This document shows, piece after piece, positions 9,575-27,286 of a DNA stretch of 29,632 nucleotides (its first letter is position 1; every line of letters starts with the position of its first letter). Below the pieces are notes generated by a model. That model was not told where the DNA came from. It was given only the letters and a program-made list of their open reading frames with translations, and ran no database searches. The position numbers and the translations under genes were made by a program. The stretch covers positions 91,974 to 121,605 of the forward strand of contig LSYV01000080.1 of NCBI GenBank assembly GCA_001584585.1, written 5' to 3'. Origin of the DNA: Gonium pectorale. Lineage: Eukaryota > Chlorophyta > Chlorophyceae > Chlamydomonadales > Volvocaceae.

Positions 9575-12500
9575 CTAGCTCTCCGACACGGGCGCCGTCT
9601 TGACAAACTTGGCCACGAAGAATCCGATGCTGTCGATCTGCGGGTCGGCGGGATCGAAGCGCTGCACCAGCGGCGCCTCCGCCTCGCTCAGCCACGCCTC
9701 GCCCCGAGCCGCCGCGCCATCGCCCGCCTCCCCCGCCTCCCCCGCCTCCCCCGCCTCGCCCGCCTCCCCCGCCTCCCCCGCCTCCCCAGCCGCTGCCGGG
9801 GCGCCCAGCGGCCGCCCCACCTCCGCGCGGCTGGGGTGGCGGCCGACCAGTCCGGGTCCGCCCAGGAATGGCGGCCCCGCGGGCACCAGCCGGAAGCTGC
9901 CGCCGTACGTGTCCAGCAGGTACCGCACCACCGCCTCGTTCTCGCCTGTGGATGTACGAGTACCGGCATGTGTGCGGCACGGAGTGAGATTGGTTTGCTT
10001 CATGCCGGCTGCGGCGGCTCGACTTTCGCATGCAACGCCACACCTGCCTTCGCCAGCCCAGAACGGGCTGGCACGCGGTCGCCCACAGCCGCGCGCCACA
10101 GCTGTGCGACACGGCCGGGCTTTCCGGTACATCGGCTGAAGGATCCCCGCCCACGCTCTTCCGGGTCGAGCCGTCGCACGTCGCACGCCGCTCTATCGGC
10201 CAACCCCCGGAGGCCCCTCCCCTCCCATTCAGCCCACACCCCCACCTCCTCTGCGTTCGCGCTGGCGCTCTGCGCTCGTCGCCACCCTCTTCATCATCCC
10301 CGTTCCCTCTGCCCTCAAGCCCACGCTCAACCTCCCGCCTCCCCCACCCCTCCACCGCTCTGCCGACCCCCCCGCCTGCACCCACCCGGGTTGACGGTGC
10401 AGGTGGAGTACACCAGCGCGCCGCCCGTCCGCAGCAGCCGCACGCCGCTGTCCACAAGCCGCCGTTGCGCCGCCGCGCACTGTCGCAGGTAGGCCGGCCC
10501 CGCGTGCTGCTGCAGCCGCGGCCGCAGCCCCAGCGCTGAGCAGGGCGCGTCCAGCAGCACGAAGTCGAACGACTCGGGCGGGTAGGCGGCGGGCATGTCG
10601 GAGGCTGGGGTTGGCGGGTGGCGAGGGCGGGCGCGGGGGCGGGGACGGGGGCGAGGTGAGGGGAGGCGAGGGGAGGTGAGGGGAGGGGAGGCGAGGGGAG
10701 GCGAGGAGAGGTGAGGGGGGGCGGGCACCGAGAGACGGTCGTCACAGCAGGTGCGTATGGATGGGTGGGACGGGCAGAGGCAGCGGTGGAGGGAGGGGCT
10801 GGATGTGGGATTGAAGACGCCCATGAGGCGTGATAGGTTGGCAGTGGGCCGGGTGTAGGGCAACATCTCACCGCCTGGTCACCGACCCCGTCTCACCTTG
10901 CGGCGGCGCGGGCGGCTGAATGCCCCTCTTGAGCATGGCTGCTCGCCGCCGTTCCTCGCGCAGCCGCCCCTTCTCCGACAGCGGCGGCCGGGACCCGGCG
11001 CGCTGCCCCGCTCCCCCGCCCCCGGACAGCTCCGGCAGCGGCCCTTCGCCCCCCGCCAGCTGCCCTCGACGCCGCTGCCGCCGCCTCCCCCGCTCCTGCG
11101 CCCGGCGCCGCTCCCGCCTCCGGCGCTGAGGCCCGCGCCTCCGCCGCCTCCCCCGCCGCGGGCCCTGCCCTGGCCAGGGACTTCCCGGCGTCCATCTTGT
11201 GCGGCCGCAGGCAGGTGACCCCAAGCTCGCGCGCCAGGGACACCACGTCCGCCACCTTGGCGTGCGTGCGGTCCCATGCAACCACCTGCACAGGAGGGCG
11301 GGGTGGGGGTTTGAGGACTCAGGGTTGATGAGCAGGGGCTCGTCTCCGGCGCCGCTCTCCCGTCCGGCGGCCAAGGCCAAGGGGCAAGTGGCGCACTGTC
11401 AAGACCGCCCTGGTTGCACAGCACACCCTGAAAAGCCCCTTTGCGGGCGGTACCCTGCTCGCGTGTCGTGAGATCTCTTGGAGGCCTTTGCGCCTTTCCT
11501 CACAACTCCACGGGCTCATGACGCCACGAGGCGCCTGCATCGGTGGCCCAGCTATTGCACCGGCGTCAACTCGCCCGCAAAGTCCCCAAAGGCCCCGCCC
11601 TCTCTCTCTGCAGATTTCTCTTTTTTCGCCCTCCGTGCACCCGGTGCCTCGGGGTCACTGGACGCTTCGGTGCCTCTGGGCAGCTGTTCCAGATGCTCGT
11701 CCTGATGCTCGTCACATGTCTGGCTGATGGGGGACGCTGCCGGCCTCCTTGACTCCCCCACTGAATGAAGGAACCTGTCTTGAACCCCCTCAGGACCCCG
11801 CCCCCTCGCCCGCCCGTACCTCGCCCTGGTCGCCCATGATCTGCGCCAGCAGCGTGGCCTTGCCGCCCGGGGCCGCGCACATGTCCAGCACGCGGGACCC
11901 GCGGGTCGGCGCCAGCGCCAGCGCGGCCACAAGGCTGGGCAGGTTCTGGAGCATCGCCCAGCCCTCCGGCAGCATGTCTGCGGCCGCGCGGGAGCGAAGG
12001 GTTCCTAAGAGTTGACAGACGGGGGTGCATAAGACCGCCTGGAGCACGTTCGTAACGTGCAGTGACACGACAATGTACCCTGTACAATAAAGTGTGTATG
12101 GAGTTTCGCGCCTCGAGGCGCAAGTCCTGGGCAGCTTCCATTCATGGGTTTTCAGTTCATGCACTTTCCTCTTCACGCACACGTAAACGTACACGTACAT
12201 GTGCACGTATGCGCGCTGCAGGTTACGGGTTATGTCGCTGGCCCGCGCCTCACCCGCTGCGGGGGGCACTCGGAACACGGGCTCCACGAGGGACAGCGCC
12301 AGGCCCTGCCGCGCACGGAACATCTCCTGCGGGCCGGCCCGGGGCAGTCCAGTCGATGAAGCGCTGTCGCCAGGCGGCGCACTTGGGGGGTTGCCAGGTG
12401 GGCAGTTAGGCAGAGGCTCGCGAACCCACGCCACCACGCCTCTCCTGCCTCAGGCGGGGAGGCTCCGCGGTACACGGGCTCCCGGCGTCAGCCCCTGCCG

Positions 12501-15270
12501 CGCCCGCTGGCGCCGGCCACACACCCCAGCCCCGAGCCTTACCGGCCTCAGCCCCTGCCGTGGCCGCTGCCAGCCGCAACCCCGGCACCAACCCTTACCC
12601 CGACACTCCACACGCGCCATGGTGGCCCAACGCGCTCTAGCCCCCTCCTCCCACAGTGCAAGGCCCTCCCTCCCTCACGATGACCCACTGCGCTAACCCG
12701 CCCGGGCCCACCTCCCCCATCCCGGGCCAACCCCACCCAGCCCGGGCCCATCTCACCAACGCCTAGGCCCACCTGCCGCGACATGGCCGTCCGCGCGACG
12801 CCCACGTACATGCCCGCGCGGGGCGCCACCGGGCCCTGGCTGCTGTCCGTCCAGCCCGGGGGCAGCGCAGCAGGCGCGGCAGCGCCCGGTACCGCTCCCG
12901 GCGCCGGCTCGAGTCCCAGGACCTCCGTCTCCGCCGCCTCCGCCTCTTCACCCAGCTCAGCCGTGGCGTGCAGCGTCTGCGTGCTGCCGATCCCGCAGCC
13001 GCCGCCAGCGGTGCCAGCCGTGCCGGCTGTGCGGCCAGCACCAGCTGCGCCTCTTCGCTTGGCCACGTCGGCGGAGGGGCCGTCTGCGCCCCCGTGGTGC
13101 TGCCGGTGCCGGTGCCGCTGCCTCCGCCTCGCCTGTGCAGGCAGTCCGCTGTCCCCGCTCTGCGGCGGTCGCCCCGCTGCCGCCTCAGAGGCTTCTGGCA
13201 CCTCCGCGGATGCCTCCGTCGTTACGCTCGGACCTGCGGCGCTGCAGCCATTCCCGTCCTCCTCCATCGGCCCCGCCGACTCCCCCCCGCCTGCCGCCAC
13301 GTCGTCCTCCTCCTCCATACTCCCCTCCCGCGGCTGACAGCCAGGAGCCTCCCCAGCGTCAGCACGGGCGGCGGCGGGGCGCGGCGGGTCGTACAGCGTT
13401 GTCCCCCGCGTGACCTCTGGCGTGTCGCTGGTGCCGGTAACAATGGGCGGCAGAGCATGTCGTACTTCGGCACATCAGCGCGACCACGTTCAACAAGCAG
13501 ACGAAAGGTCTCTCGCGGAAAAAGCAAGGCGGGCGAGTGCAGGCAGACCATCCAACTGCCCGGCAGAGGGATGCGGGCGCGGCGAAAGCCCCTAGGCGGC
13601 GACAGACGGGGCCTGCCAAGCTGCTGGGTATGCTCGCAGAGTCCGGCAGGGATGCAGCAGAGGTGCACGCGTGCTCGGAGGCGCCCCACCCGCCCGCCTG
13701 CAAGACCACTCCCGCTCATGCTCTCCCTCTTGGGGCATCGGGCACGGCCTCCGGGCCTTTTCCGGCGCGGCTCACCCTTATGGCCACCACCGCCCGGCCG
13801 GGGCCGGACTGGCATTCGCCGTGCGAGCCTCGCTGGTGGGAATGACGCGGCCCACTTCCCTCTCACCCTCCCCTCAGCCCATCCCGCTGCCCGCCCATCG
13901 CACGTCGCCCGCCACCCACCTGCCGGGCCGCTCCCGCGCCACCGTCACCGCCACCAGCTCGCCACGCGCCACGCCCGAGCTGACCGCCAGCACCCCCGGC
14001 GCGTACACGGCCGCCCCGCGCAGCACCGCCTCGCCCGCCTTGCGGCTGACCAGCACCTCCTTGGCGCCTGCGGGGGCGAGGGCAGGCGGGAGTTTGAGCA
14101 GCTGATTCACGTGCAAGAAAGCCACTGTATGATTTCCAACTTCATGATTATGGCAACTGTCAAGACGCGCATGCGGTCAGCTCCCCACAAACGGGGTGCG
14201 CACCTGCGGGCCCGTAGTCGACCGGGTGGGGCCCGCTGCCGCGCAGCAGCACCGCGCAGGGCACCTGCGGGGCGTTTGTGGGCGAGGGCGGGGGTGGTGG
14301 TGGCAGGGGCGGACCGGCGCATAGGATAGCGGCGCCAGGCAGGGAGGTGGGGGCTTACATGACGTCTGCGCGCACCGTCACCGGCACATGCGGGAGTGTC
14401 ACACACACCCAGCACCGTCCTATCCCAGCCCGGTTAGCTGCGATCCGGCACTACCCAAACTTGCCGTGGGCGCAACCGGTACCTCCCGAGTGCCACCATG
14501 TGCTGCTGCCCGCTCTCCCTCCGCCTCCCGTCGTGCACCAAACCCGTGTCCTCAGGCGCCCCCACCTGCGGGTGGACGCGCACCGTGTCCTCCGGCCACT
14601 CGGGCCCCAGCCGCTGCCGCAGCAGGGACACAACTGCCTGCGTGGGGGGGAGGGGGAGTTGGAGGGGAAGGGATAGGGAAATGAACAACGACGAGCTGGG
14701 CGCCAGCAGCGTATGTCCCGCCCCAGCGTCCGTCGCGGGGGAGGGGGAGGGAGAAGTCCCAGCGAGGTCGGGGCGGGCGGGCGGGCGGGCGGGCGACCAT
14801 ACGAACACGGGTAGTACCGGCAGAAGGCCGCTTCGCCTCGGGGTGCTCCCAAAGGACACAGCGACGCGTTACCGGCCCAAAGGTGTTGCCTACGATGCGA
14901 GTTCCAGCTGCTGACAACGGGTCCGTCCCGTGTCTGGACGTTTGCTAGCCGATCCTGATACGGCGTCGCACCCACGCTCCCACGCTTCGTTCCCGAACGC
15001 AGACCCGCGCCGGACCTCTGTGCTGGTCTTCAGCGTGTTGACCCGCAGGCAGGTGGTGGTGGGAGGGCTGGCCAACGCCGCAGCGGTGATTTCGAAGCGT
15101 CGATTCCCGAGGGCGTCCCGAAGGTACGCGGCCACCTGTGGGGTCAAGAGGTTTGAAGGGGAGGGGTGGTCGGCACCGAGCGCAGGTGCGGGTTGTACGG
15201 ACGCGGACGCGACGCGCACCTCGGGATCCCAGAGCACATTTGGCTGGAAGTCTTTCCCCTGTGAGCCCAT
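9575..15270 (-). CDS. NSUN6: NSUN6-type tRNA (cytosine-5) methyltransferase with PUA domain
   Basis: Exons (high to low): 15270-15220, 15135-15016, 14637-14566, 14264-14204, 14067-13920, 13427-12773, 12326-12254, 11977-11820, 11285-10897, 10604-10386, 9945-9575; about 771 residues, stop TAG 9575-9577. The family uses S-adenosylmethionine to make m5C; NSUN6 targets the tRNA acceptor stem (known of the family). N-terminus: NVLWDPE then VAAYLRDALG, as in NSUN6. Exons 4-6 form the PUA domain (VLRGAAVYAPGVL, VTRGTTLYDPP, YVGVARTAMSR). Exon 8 has SAM motif I LDMCAAPGGK (about 424-433) after MLQNLPSLVAAL. Exon 10 has LLDAPCSALGLRPRL (motif IV Cys about 597) and YSTCTVNP (catalytic motif VI Cys about 644). 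Exon 11 has GENEAVVRYLL and ends DSIGFFVAKFVK. All joins agree in phase except within exon 9, where the frame must shift once. Exon 6 carries a long acidic/Ala-rich insertion not seen in human NSUN6. Confidence 0.9.
9724..9788. repeat. 9-bp tandem repeat coding (Gly-Glu-Ala)n in NSUN6
   Basis: About seven units of CCCGCCTCC on the plus strand encode repeated Gly-Glu-Ala on the minus strand, inside the last NSUN6 exon. They fall between the GGPGLVGRHPS block and the WLSEAEAPLVQRFDP block, a loop position in the fold. The unit length keeps the frame. Confidence 0.85.
10636..10722. repeat. Purine-rich GAGGGGAGGY minisatellite in NSUN6 intron 9
   Basis: Degenerate ten-base units of GAGGGGAGGC/T fill much of the intron between exons 9 and 10. 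On the coding (minus) strand they form a long pyrimidine tract before the acceptor at 10605. Confidence 0.75.
14769..14796. repeat. (GGGC)n microsatellite in NSUN6 intron 2
   Basis: Six to seven GGGC units in the intron between exons 2 and 3; potential four-stranded G structure. No coding role. Confidence 0.75.
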
Positions 15271-16778
15271 GACGAGTTGGCGCTGGCGGGTTCGCCGATG
15301 CGATTAGGCGGCGCCGGTGCGACTACCAATCGGTCCCCGTTCGCAAATGTTTGGATAGTATTATAGCTTCAAGTTCGCCCCAAGTGGCTGCGGAATGAGG
15401 TTCCAGGGTGCGCTCACCGGTACCGCATCCGTTTCCTGATATTGTGCACCGCGGCTAACATGTGCTGGCTACCGAAGAACCTATGCAAGCGATGTTGTAG
15501 CTGTGTTTCAACATCCGTCAGTCCGTCAGTTGAGTGCAGCAACCGCCAACGAGACTAACGTACAACCGACATGTCGGCGCACAGCGGGACAGCAGCAGCT
15601 CCTCTGCGGCACAGATTGACCGGAATGAGCGAATGAAAAGTTTAGGGTGATTGTTGCTTACTTATGCGATGACGGGGTGGGCTGGCTTGGATCATCTCGG
15701 AGTGCGGACAAGGCCGGGGTTTGGAAGCAACGTATAACCACCATTTCTGCACACAGGGCGCAGAACTAGAGGTCGACATGGCCGTGTTTTCTGCACCTGG
15801 TGCTTTGAATTCCTACATCCTCACCCAGGGGTCTGGCGGGTATCCCCACCTCCCCCCCGCAATCCCCCGCACCCGTGGTTTGTTGATTTTTTTTTCTGTG
15901 GAAAGGTTACAGGCGGAATGTCGGCGCATCAGCGGCACGCCAACGTGCTTCTGGGAGTCAAAGACGGCCCACGCTAGTCCAAGACAGGCACGTTAGCAGC
16001 TCCTTTCGGGACGACAAGTCCTGCATTCCCGCGTGCCAGCTTGCATCGCCGGGACGAACGCCCCTCGGCAGGACGAACGTCACACATCTTGCTCTGTACC
16101 CGCCCACCCCACCGGAAACGTCGCGCCTTTGGTTGTGTATGGCCGTAGAGGTGGGCCCCCTCTTCCGCAGATTTCTTTTTTCATCGCCGTCTTTCCAGCG
16201 TCTAGAGAACCGCCCCACCAGTAACGCCGCCCCTTTGGCCGGATACACCTGATAACCTGAAACAGCCGCTCTTATCACATCGCTTGTAAAACTTGTTTGG
16301 CGCCGTGGAACGATGGAAGGGGAAATGCGCAGCAAGAAAGAGAGAGCTCGAATGCCCCTTGTCCAAACATGCGAACCGCACCAACCCGTCCAAGGACCCT
16401 GTCTTGCCTAGTCTTGCCGGCACGAGCGCTTGAGCCGAGGCCCACACCTGCAACGCGACACGCACCATCCAACCCTAGCGACGAACCCACTTTGCCAGGT
16501 CAGGCGGGTCAGCAAACATCGGGCACAAGGACGTAGGCGTGCCCGGAGTCGTGTGCGCAAAGAAAGGCCAAGTTTTGACAACGATGCGGACGTACCAACC
16601 GGTCTGAAATAACGGCTTACAGTGTGTCGCCCGGGTGCCAGGTGCCGTGGGTGGTGGCGTTGTTCTTGCACCTGCCGTACTGCATTGTACTGCATGTCCG
16701 GCACATGACAGTTGGCCAATTGCGCGGCATCCCCTATCAGGAGCCTTATTTTGTACACGCTGTTCGCAAGCCAAAAAA
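15271..16778. promoter_or_regulatory. Divergent intergenic region between NSUN6 and the membrane-protein gene
   Basis: The two genes start 1.5 kb apart on opposite strands, so their promoters lie here. I see no coding segment with splice support and no TATA box I can defend. The region includes a T-run at about 15886-15895 and an A-run just before the start codon at 16779. Long open frames on either strand lack family features. Confidence 0.4.
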
Positions 16779-19700
16779 ATGCCTTGCCCTTTCGGCTTCA
16801 CAGCAGACGATGGTGACGAGGACGAAGAGGTCACAAGCGAGGAGGACGAGGAGGAGGAGGCAGGATCACAGGACGAGAAAGCAGAGGGTTCCGAGACTGG
16901 CGGGGAAGGCAAGGTGACGAAGAAGGACAAGAAGAAGAAGGAGGCATTCGAGGAGGCAAAGCCCGAGGTTGACAAAGCCGATGGACCCAAGGAAAAGAAG
17001 AATAAGAAGAAGGTGCAGGTACGCGCTTGCAGCATTGTGCCGGGCTGCGCCTGGAAGGCTCCTCTCACGTAAGACGTTTCTTCGCTCCAGCTCCCGCCCG
17101 AGGACATGAAGTTTGACTTCGACAAGGACCCGGTATCTTGGTTCTATCAGGTGTGTACGGGGGCGGTCTCGTTGGGTCATGAAGGGCTTGCTCCATGTCG
17201 GCCGTCGCTAACTCCAACATGCTGTCCATCTGCCGCAGAACCAAATCAAGAGCGAGGCAGAGTTCGCCAAGAGGAAAGATGCTTTGCGGGCCGAGGCACG
17301 GAAGCGGTGGGGCGGGAGGGCGGGGGAGGGCGGGGTCAGCCGCGGGGGTTTGGCCTCGTGTCGTGGCGTAACTAGCCTGGGTAGCCTTCAATAATGAGAT
17401 GGGGCTACGATAACGTGCGGGCACGGTGCCCACCTTCTGCAGCACCTGCCGTCGGAGGCCGTAAAGGCCCCAGTCCGGCAACCCAATCAGCACCCATCCT
17501 CCTCCGTCCCCCTCCTGTACCCTCCACCTTGATCTCAATCAGGTTGGACCAGATTATGTCAAAGAAGAACAAGTCCGTTGACTGGCCCTCGGACTCTGAC
17601 CTGGACGAGCTGTCAATCCGCAGCAGCGAGCTGTCGGACCTGGACAGCGACGTGGACTCATTGGGCTCCATCATCAGGCAGGCACCTGGTTTGGCACCTG
17701 GCTTGCTTTGACATTGGCTCGGGGCCCTGTCCAGTACTGTGTGCACCATGCGCGTCGTCGTACACATGGAGGTGGTTTGCATGGGCTGCACAGGGGAAAG
17801 GGCGATGCATGTTCTGGAACCGCGTTTCGTCTTAGACCCTCCGTGTACCCAACGTCTTTCCTTCCCTGTCGCTCCTTGCCTGTCGCGCAGCTGCGCAAAC
17901 TCGTGGATTGAGGACGCGCGCTACGGCACGCCCGCTGAGAAAACCCTCAAGTGCTGCTGCTACATCGCCATGGTGGGTGTTCCGTGTGACTCTTGGGGTC
18001 GTGCGCGCCCGCAGTCGGCGCAGTGCTGTGGATTGAGAACCGTGTAGAGTACATGCAGAAGGCGTCCAAAGAGCGCCTTGTGCTGTGCGCGCCGTACAGT
18101 ACTCGGTCTTCTATCCACAGCACAGCGTCTCATGGTGGCGTCCCCTTGGCCCTGCACCCTGCTTGCACGGGGGCCGTTGTCGGCGGTCCGTTGGGCCGTG
18201 CGCTCGCCAGCGCTGCCCGCCGTCTCGGCCGATGGGTTTGTCGGGTGCAGCTTGGCGCCCGCCTGTGCAGCGCTTCACAGCTGGGAGGCTCAGCACCTGT
18301 CATGCCCCGCCCCCGCCCCGTCCCGACTTCGCAGGCCGCGCTCTGCTACAGCCTGTACCTCACCATGCACGCCGTCAACACCACGCGCAAGGTGAGCGTC
18401 GTTATGGAGGGGCACGCTCAGCCGGTAGCAGCGTACGACAGGTCCTGTACTGGTGCGATAGGGTGGACACGAATGGGGTGGGGTCGAGGAGCCTGGTAGC
18501 GGTGGCCGGCAGCTCATCGCGGCTGTCGTGTTCTCGCGCTCCGGCTCACTGTCGCTGTGCGCTTACAGTGCCTGCGCCCGTGTTCATGCTCACCCTCACG
18601 GATTGATGCATGTTTTGCCGGCCCCAAGCGACCCACGCACCATCATCCTTTCCCGCGTTTCCCGTCCAAACCCAAACCCTGCTCTCTGACGCAAAAGCCT
18701 TTCGTGGACATCGCCTGCCTGCGGCTTGGGACGGCCCCGCCATTACCGTCCCGGTCGCCGCAAATGTCGCCCGCGAGGCATTGTGCCTTTCACGCTCCTG
18801 CCCTTCCCCTAGAACTTCCTTGCAACCGGAACCTGAACCCTACCTGGTAACCTGCTCGCCCCACACCCCTGTCCGCTCCCCGCGCCCCTGCAGGTTGCTG
18901 GCGTGCTGGTTTTCAGCGCCTGGCCCAGCGCCTCCTTCCTGGCGGGCGGGCTGCTGGGCGCCACCTACATCGGGGCGCTGCTGGCGGTGCGCTACCGCTC
19001 GCGCCGCTTCCTGCTGGCCAGCCAGTCGGCCATGCTGGCGCTGTACTCCACCTACCTGGTCATCGTGGTGGGGGTGGTGCTGCAGCCCACGGCCGTGGAC
19101 GCCAAGGTGCGGAGGGGGGCGCCGGGGTGGGTGGGAAAGGGGCTGGGGCCGTGTTGGCCAGGGCCGATGGCATGGCTTGGCGGCGACGTGTGATAGATCC
19201 CACGGCAGGATTTGAGAGTGGCAGGGCTCACAGGACGCACTGCGACGTGCTGTGACGCGCTGTAAGGTGAATGAGGTACCACTTGGTTGCGGTAGTGTCG
19301 AGCTAGAAGCTTGGCCACGCCGCGTGCAGCATGCTATATGGCGTCTGTTCGTCTGCCTGATCTCTCTCCTCCCCTCCCTCCCTCCGCCGTTCCTCTTTGC
19401 CCGCTGCAGCTGCGTGACGTGGCTTGCGTGCGCTACAGCAAGACGGACCAGGGCTCCCGGCTGTGCAAGATGCTGCCTGGCATCGAGCGCGACCTGTCCG
19501 AGCAGATGTACGGCCTCAAGTGGGCTGGCGGGCTGGCGGCCATCAGCGCCCTCTCCTGCCTCGTGTCCAGCGTCTGGTACCTGTACGAGCTATCGTACAT
19601 TGAGAAGCGCGCCATCAAGCACAAGCGCCGCCACAAGCGCCGGAAGCACACGATCCCCTGGGACAAGATTAAGATCGTGGGCCCGGTCACCAACTGCGGC

Positions 19701-19832
19701 TCGGCCGGCGCGAAGGGAGCCGGCGCCGGCAAGTGCCCCGTCGCGCACACCGGCGGCGCTGCGCCCGCGTCCAAGTGCCCGGTGGCTGGCTTTGGGGCGG
19801 CGAAGCCGGTGGGCCTGAAGAAGAACGACTGA
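16779..19832 (+). CDS. Four-helix membrane protein with three Cys-Pro motifs, unknown function
   Basis: Exons: 16779-17018, 17091-17150, 17239-17306, 17543-17677, 17891-17972, 18335-18391, 18894-19106, 19410-19832; 425 residues, TGA 19830-19832. The ATG has a favourable AAAAAAATG context. Residues 1-10 are MPCPFGFTAD. Residues 11-80 are very acidic, then Lys-rich. Residues 81-100 (FDFDKDPVSWFYQ) and a second acidic Ser/Asp segment (about 130-165) follow, then WIEDARYGTPAEKTLKCCCY. Likely membrane helices lie at about 186-210, 215-246, 255-277 and 324-348. After the last helix comes a strongly basic stretch (KHKRRHKRRKH, 355-365), then a Gly/Ala tail with GKCPVAHTGG (Cys 394) and SKCPVAGFG (Cys 407). 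Three Cys-Pro pairs (residues 3, 394, 407) recall heme-regulatory motifs. No family recognised. Intron 4 seems to use a GC donor (CAG then GCAGGC), the only choice that keeps phase with exon 5. Confidence 0.8.
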
Positions 19833-20908
19833 GGCAGTGCAGGTTTCGGCTGACCGCGTCGAAGTTGCGGTAGAGTTCGACGCTACGGGCCGACGACTGG
19901 TGGTGCTTCATAGTCAGTAGTGGACTGGAACGACGTAAGACCCCGACGTGACTGCGCCATGTTCCCCCGCATAAAGCACGGATAAATGTGCAAAAAGCAT
20001 GACGTGACTACCACGGCGGTAGCTATCACGGTTGTACATCGCGTGATGTATAGGACTTGCGTGCGAAGAAGTGGACTTGACATGGACTTGACCTCCGTGT
20101 TGTGAACGTACGGCGGCTGTATCTGGTCGTAGCTCCTTGTGTGCGAAGCGTGCGTACATGCAGTACATGCAAGGTGAGCGGTTTTTTGGGGTTCTCGCTG
20201 GGCTGCTGGCGCAGCTGTTCTGGCTCTGCCTCGTTCGCATGCGTGCCGATTGTGTTCAGTGGAAGAGAACCCAATCCACATTTTATGTGGGAATCGGAAT
20301 GAAAGGCGTTGGCCGTTCCGCCGTTCCTTGTGGAGGCGAGGTGTTACCGGTTCAGGCCCTGCGACGCCATCTCGTCAAATAACCGAAGGCATCGGAAGCG
20401 CCCGTGCGAGCATGGGTAGCCAGGTTGCCGAAGGGTTTCGACCTTACGTGGTCGCTTGCGGTATGCACTGTTTGACACACACTCCGGTCCAGTGGGTACA
20501 TGAAAAGAGGCCATTATCAAAATCCTCGGGTCCCGCCCAAGCGGGCAAGCCCTGCACCATGCACGGATCGTCACGTCAACTACCGTGTAACTCGTTCGGC
20601 ACACCCGAGAGGCCTGCGCGGCGGGAGTTAACCGTCCGTTCGGTTCAGTGCGCGCGCACGTACGCAAGCAGCGGCTAGCCCCGACCGCGTTCCCATAAGC
20701 CGATGCAGCACAGGGGCACCCTGACACCCTGGCGTGCATGCCCCCTCCCAAGCACTCCGCTTGGTTGCGCCCGGTATGGCATACGGTACGACCCTCCAAT
20801 ACAGGTGGTGCCAGCAGCCGGCAGCAGTCCATGAACCACGTCACACACCAGAGCGGCGAGCGTGAGGGGCCCAAAAATGCTCCGCGGCCACCCGCAGGGC
20901 ATCCCCGC
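19833..20908. other. 3' UTRs of convergent genes
   Basis: No coding segment is supported. A plus-strand TGTAA at 20586-20590 could end the membrane-protein transcript, giving a 3' UTR of about 750 bases. The TyrRS gene ends at 20909 on the other strand, so the transcripts converge and may overlap. Confidence 0.45.
20586..20590 (+). terminator. TGTAA polyadenylation signal candidate
   Basis: First TGTAA on the plus strand that I found after the stop codon of the membrane-protein gene; motif and position only. Confidence 0.35.
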
Positions 20909-27016
<6,108 letters not shown>

Positions 27017-27286
27017 CTACCTGGTCGAGCGAAATCCAGCACGTTGTTGTACCAACATGGTGGCTCTGTAGCAATCTGGCGTGGCGGGGAGCGCGGGCAA
27101 CACATCAGCGCGACCGCACGGCGCTGAGTGGACGAGCAAACCGTCGCCTCTCGGCGGAGCTTGGAGACGTGTTGTTGAATCATTCTGCATTGCTTCATCA
27201 TATCAATTGTGACAAAGCAATACACCAGCAGCACGGCGAGCGAAAACCGAATAATTTCACCGTGACACATGTAGAACTGCTTGTTA
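27017..27286. promoter_or_regulatory. Candidate bidirectional promoter, TyrRS / TypA
   Basis: About 270 bases separate the open frame of the TyrRS first exon (minus) from the first in-frame ATG of the TypA gene (plus). The stretch 27170-27300 is markedly AT-richer than its surroundings (for example TCATATCAATTGTGACAAAG). No TATA box or factor site can be assigned with confidence. Confidence 0.45.

Noticed and set aside
9393..10871. 492-codon minus-strand open frame
   Set aside because: It reads through NSUN6 introns and the purine minisatellite in frames other than the conserved ones; the conserved blocks are explained by spliced exons 10 and 11.
12548..13318. Stand-alone gene starting at the Met of MEEEDD
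   Set aside because: The frame is open upstream to a good acceptor at 13428. The upstream part (VTRGTTLYDPP) is conserved NSUN6 sequence, so this Met is internal to NSUN6 exon 6.
13464..13485. Possible repeat shared with 27101-27120 (CACATCAGCGCGACC)
   Set aside because: The match is about 15 bases with no similarity on either side; chance in GC-rich sequence is enough to explain it.
15721..16612. Several open frames in the NSUN6/membrane-protein gap
   Set aside because: No splice-consistent joins, no domain-like sequence and no similarity to other parts of the window.
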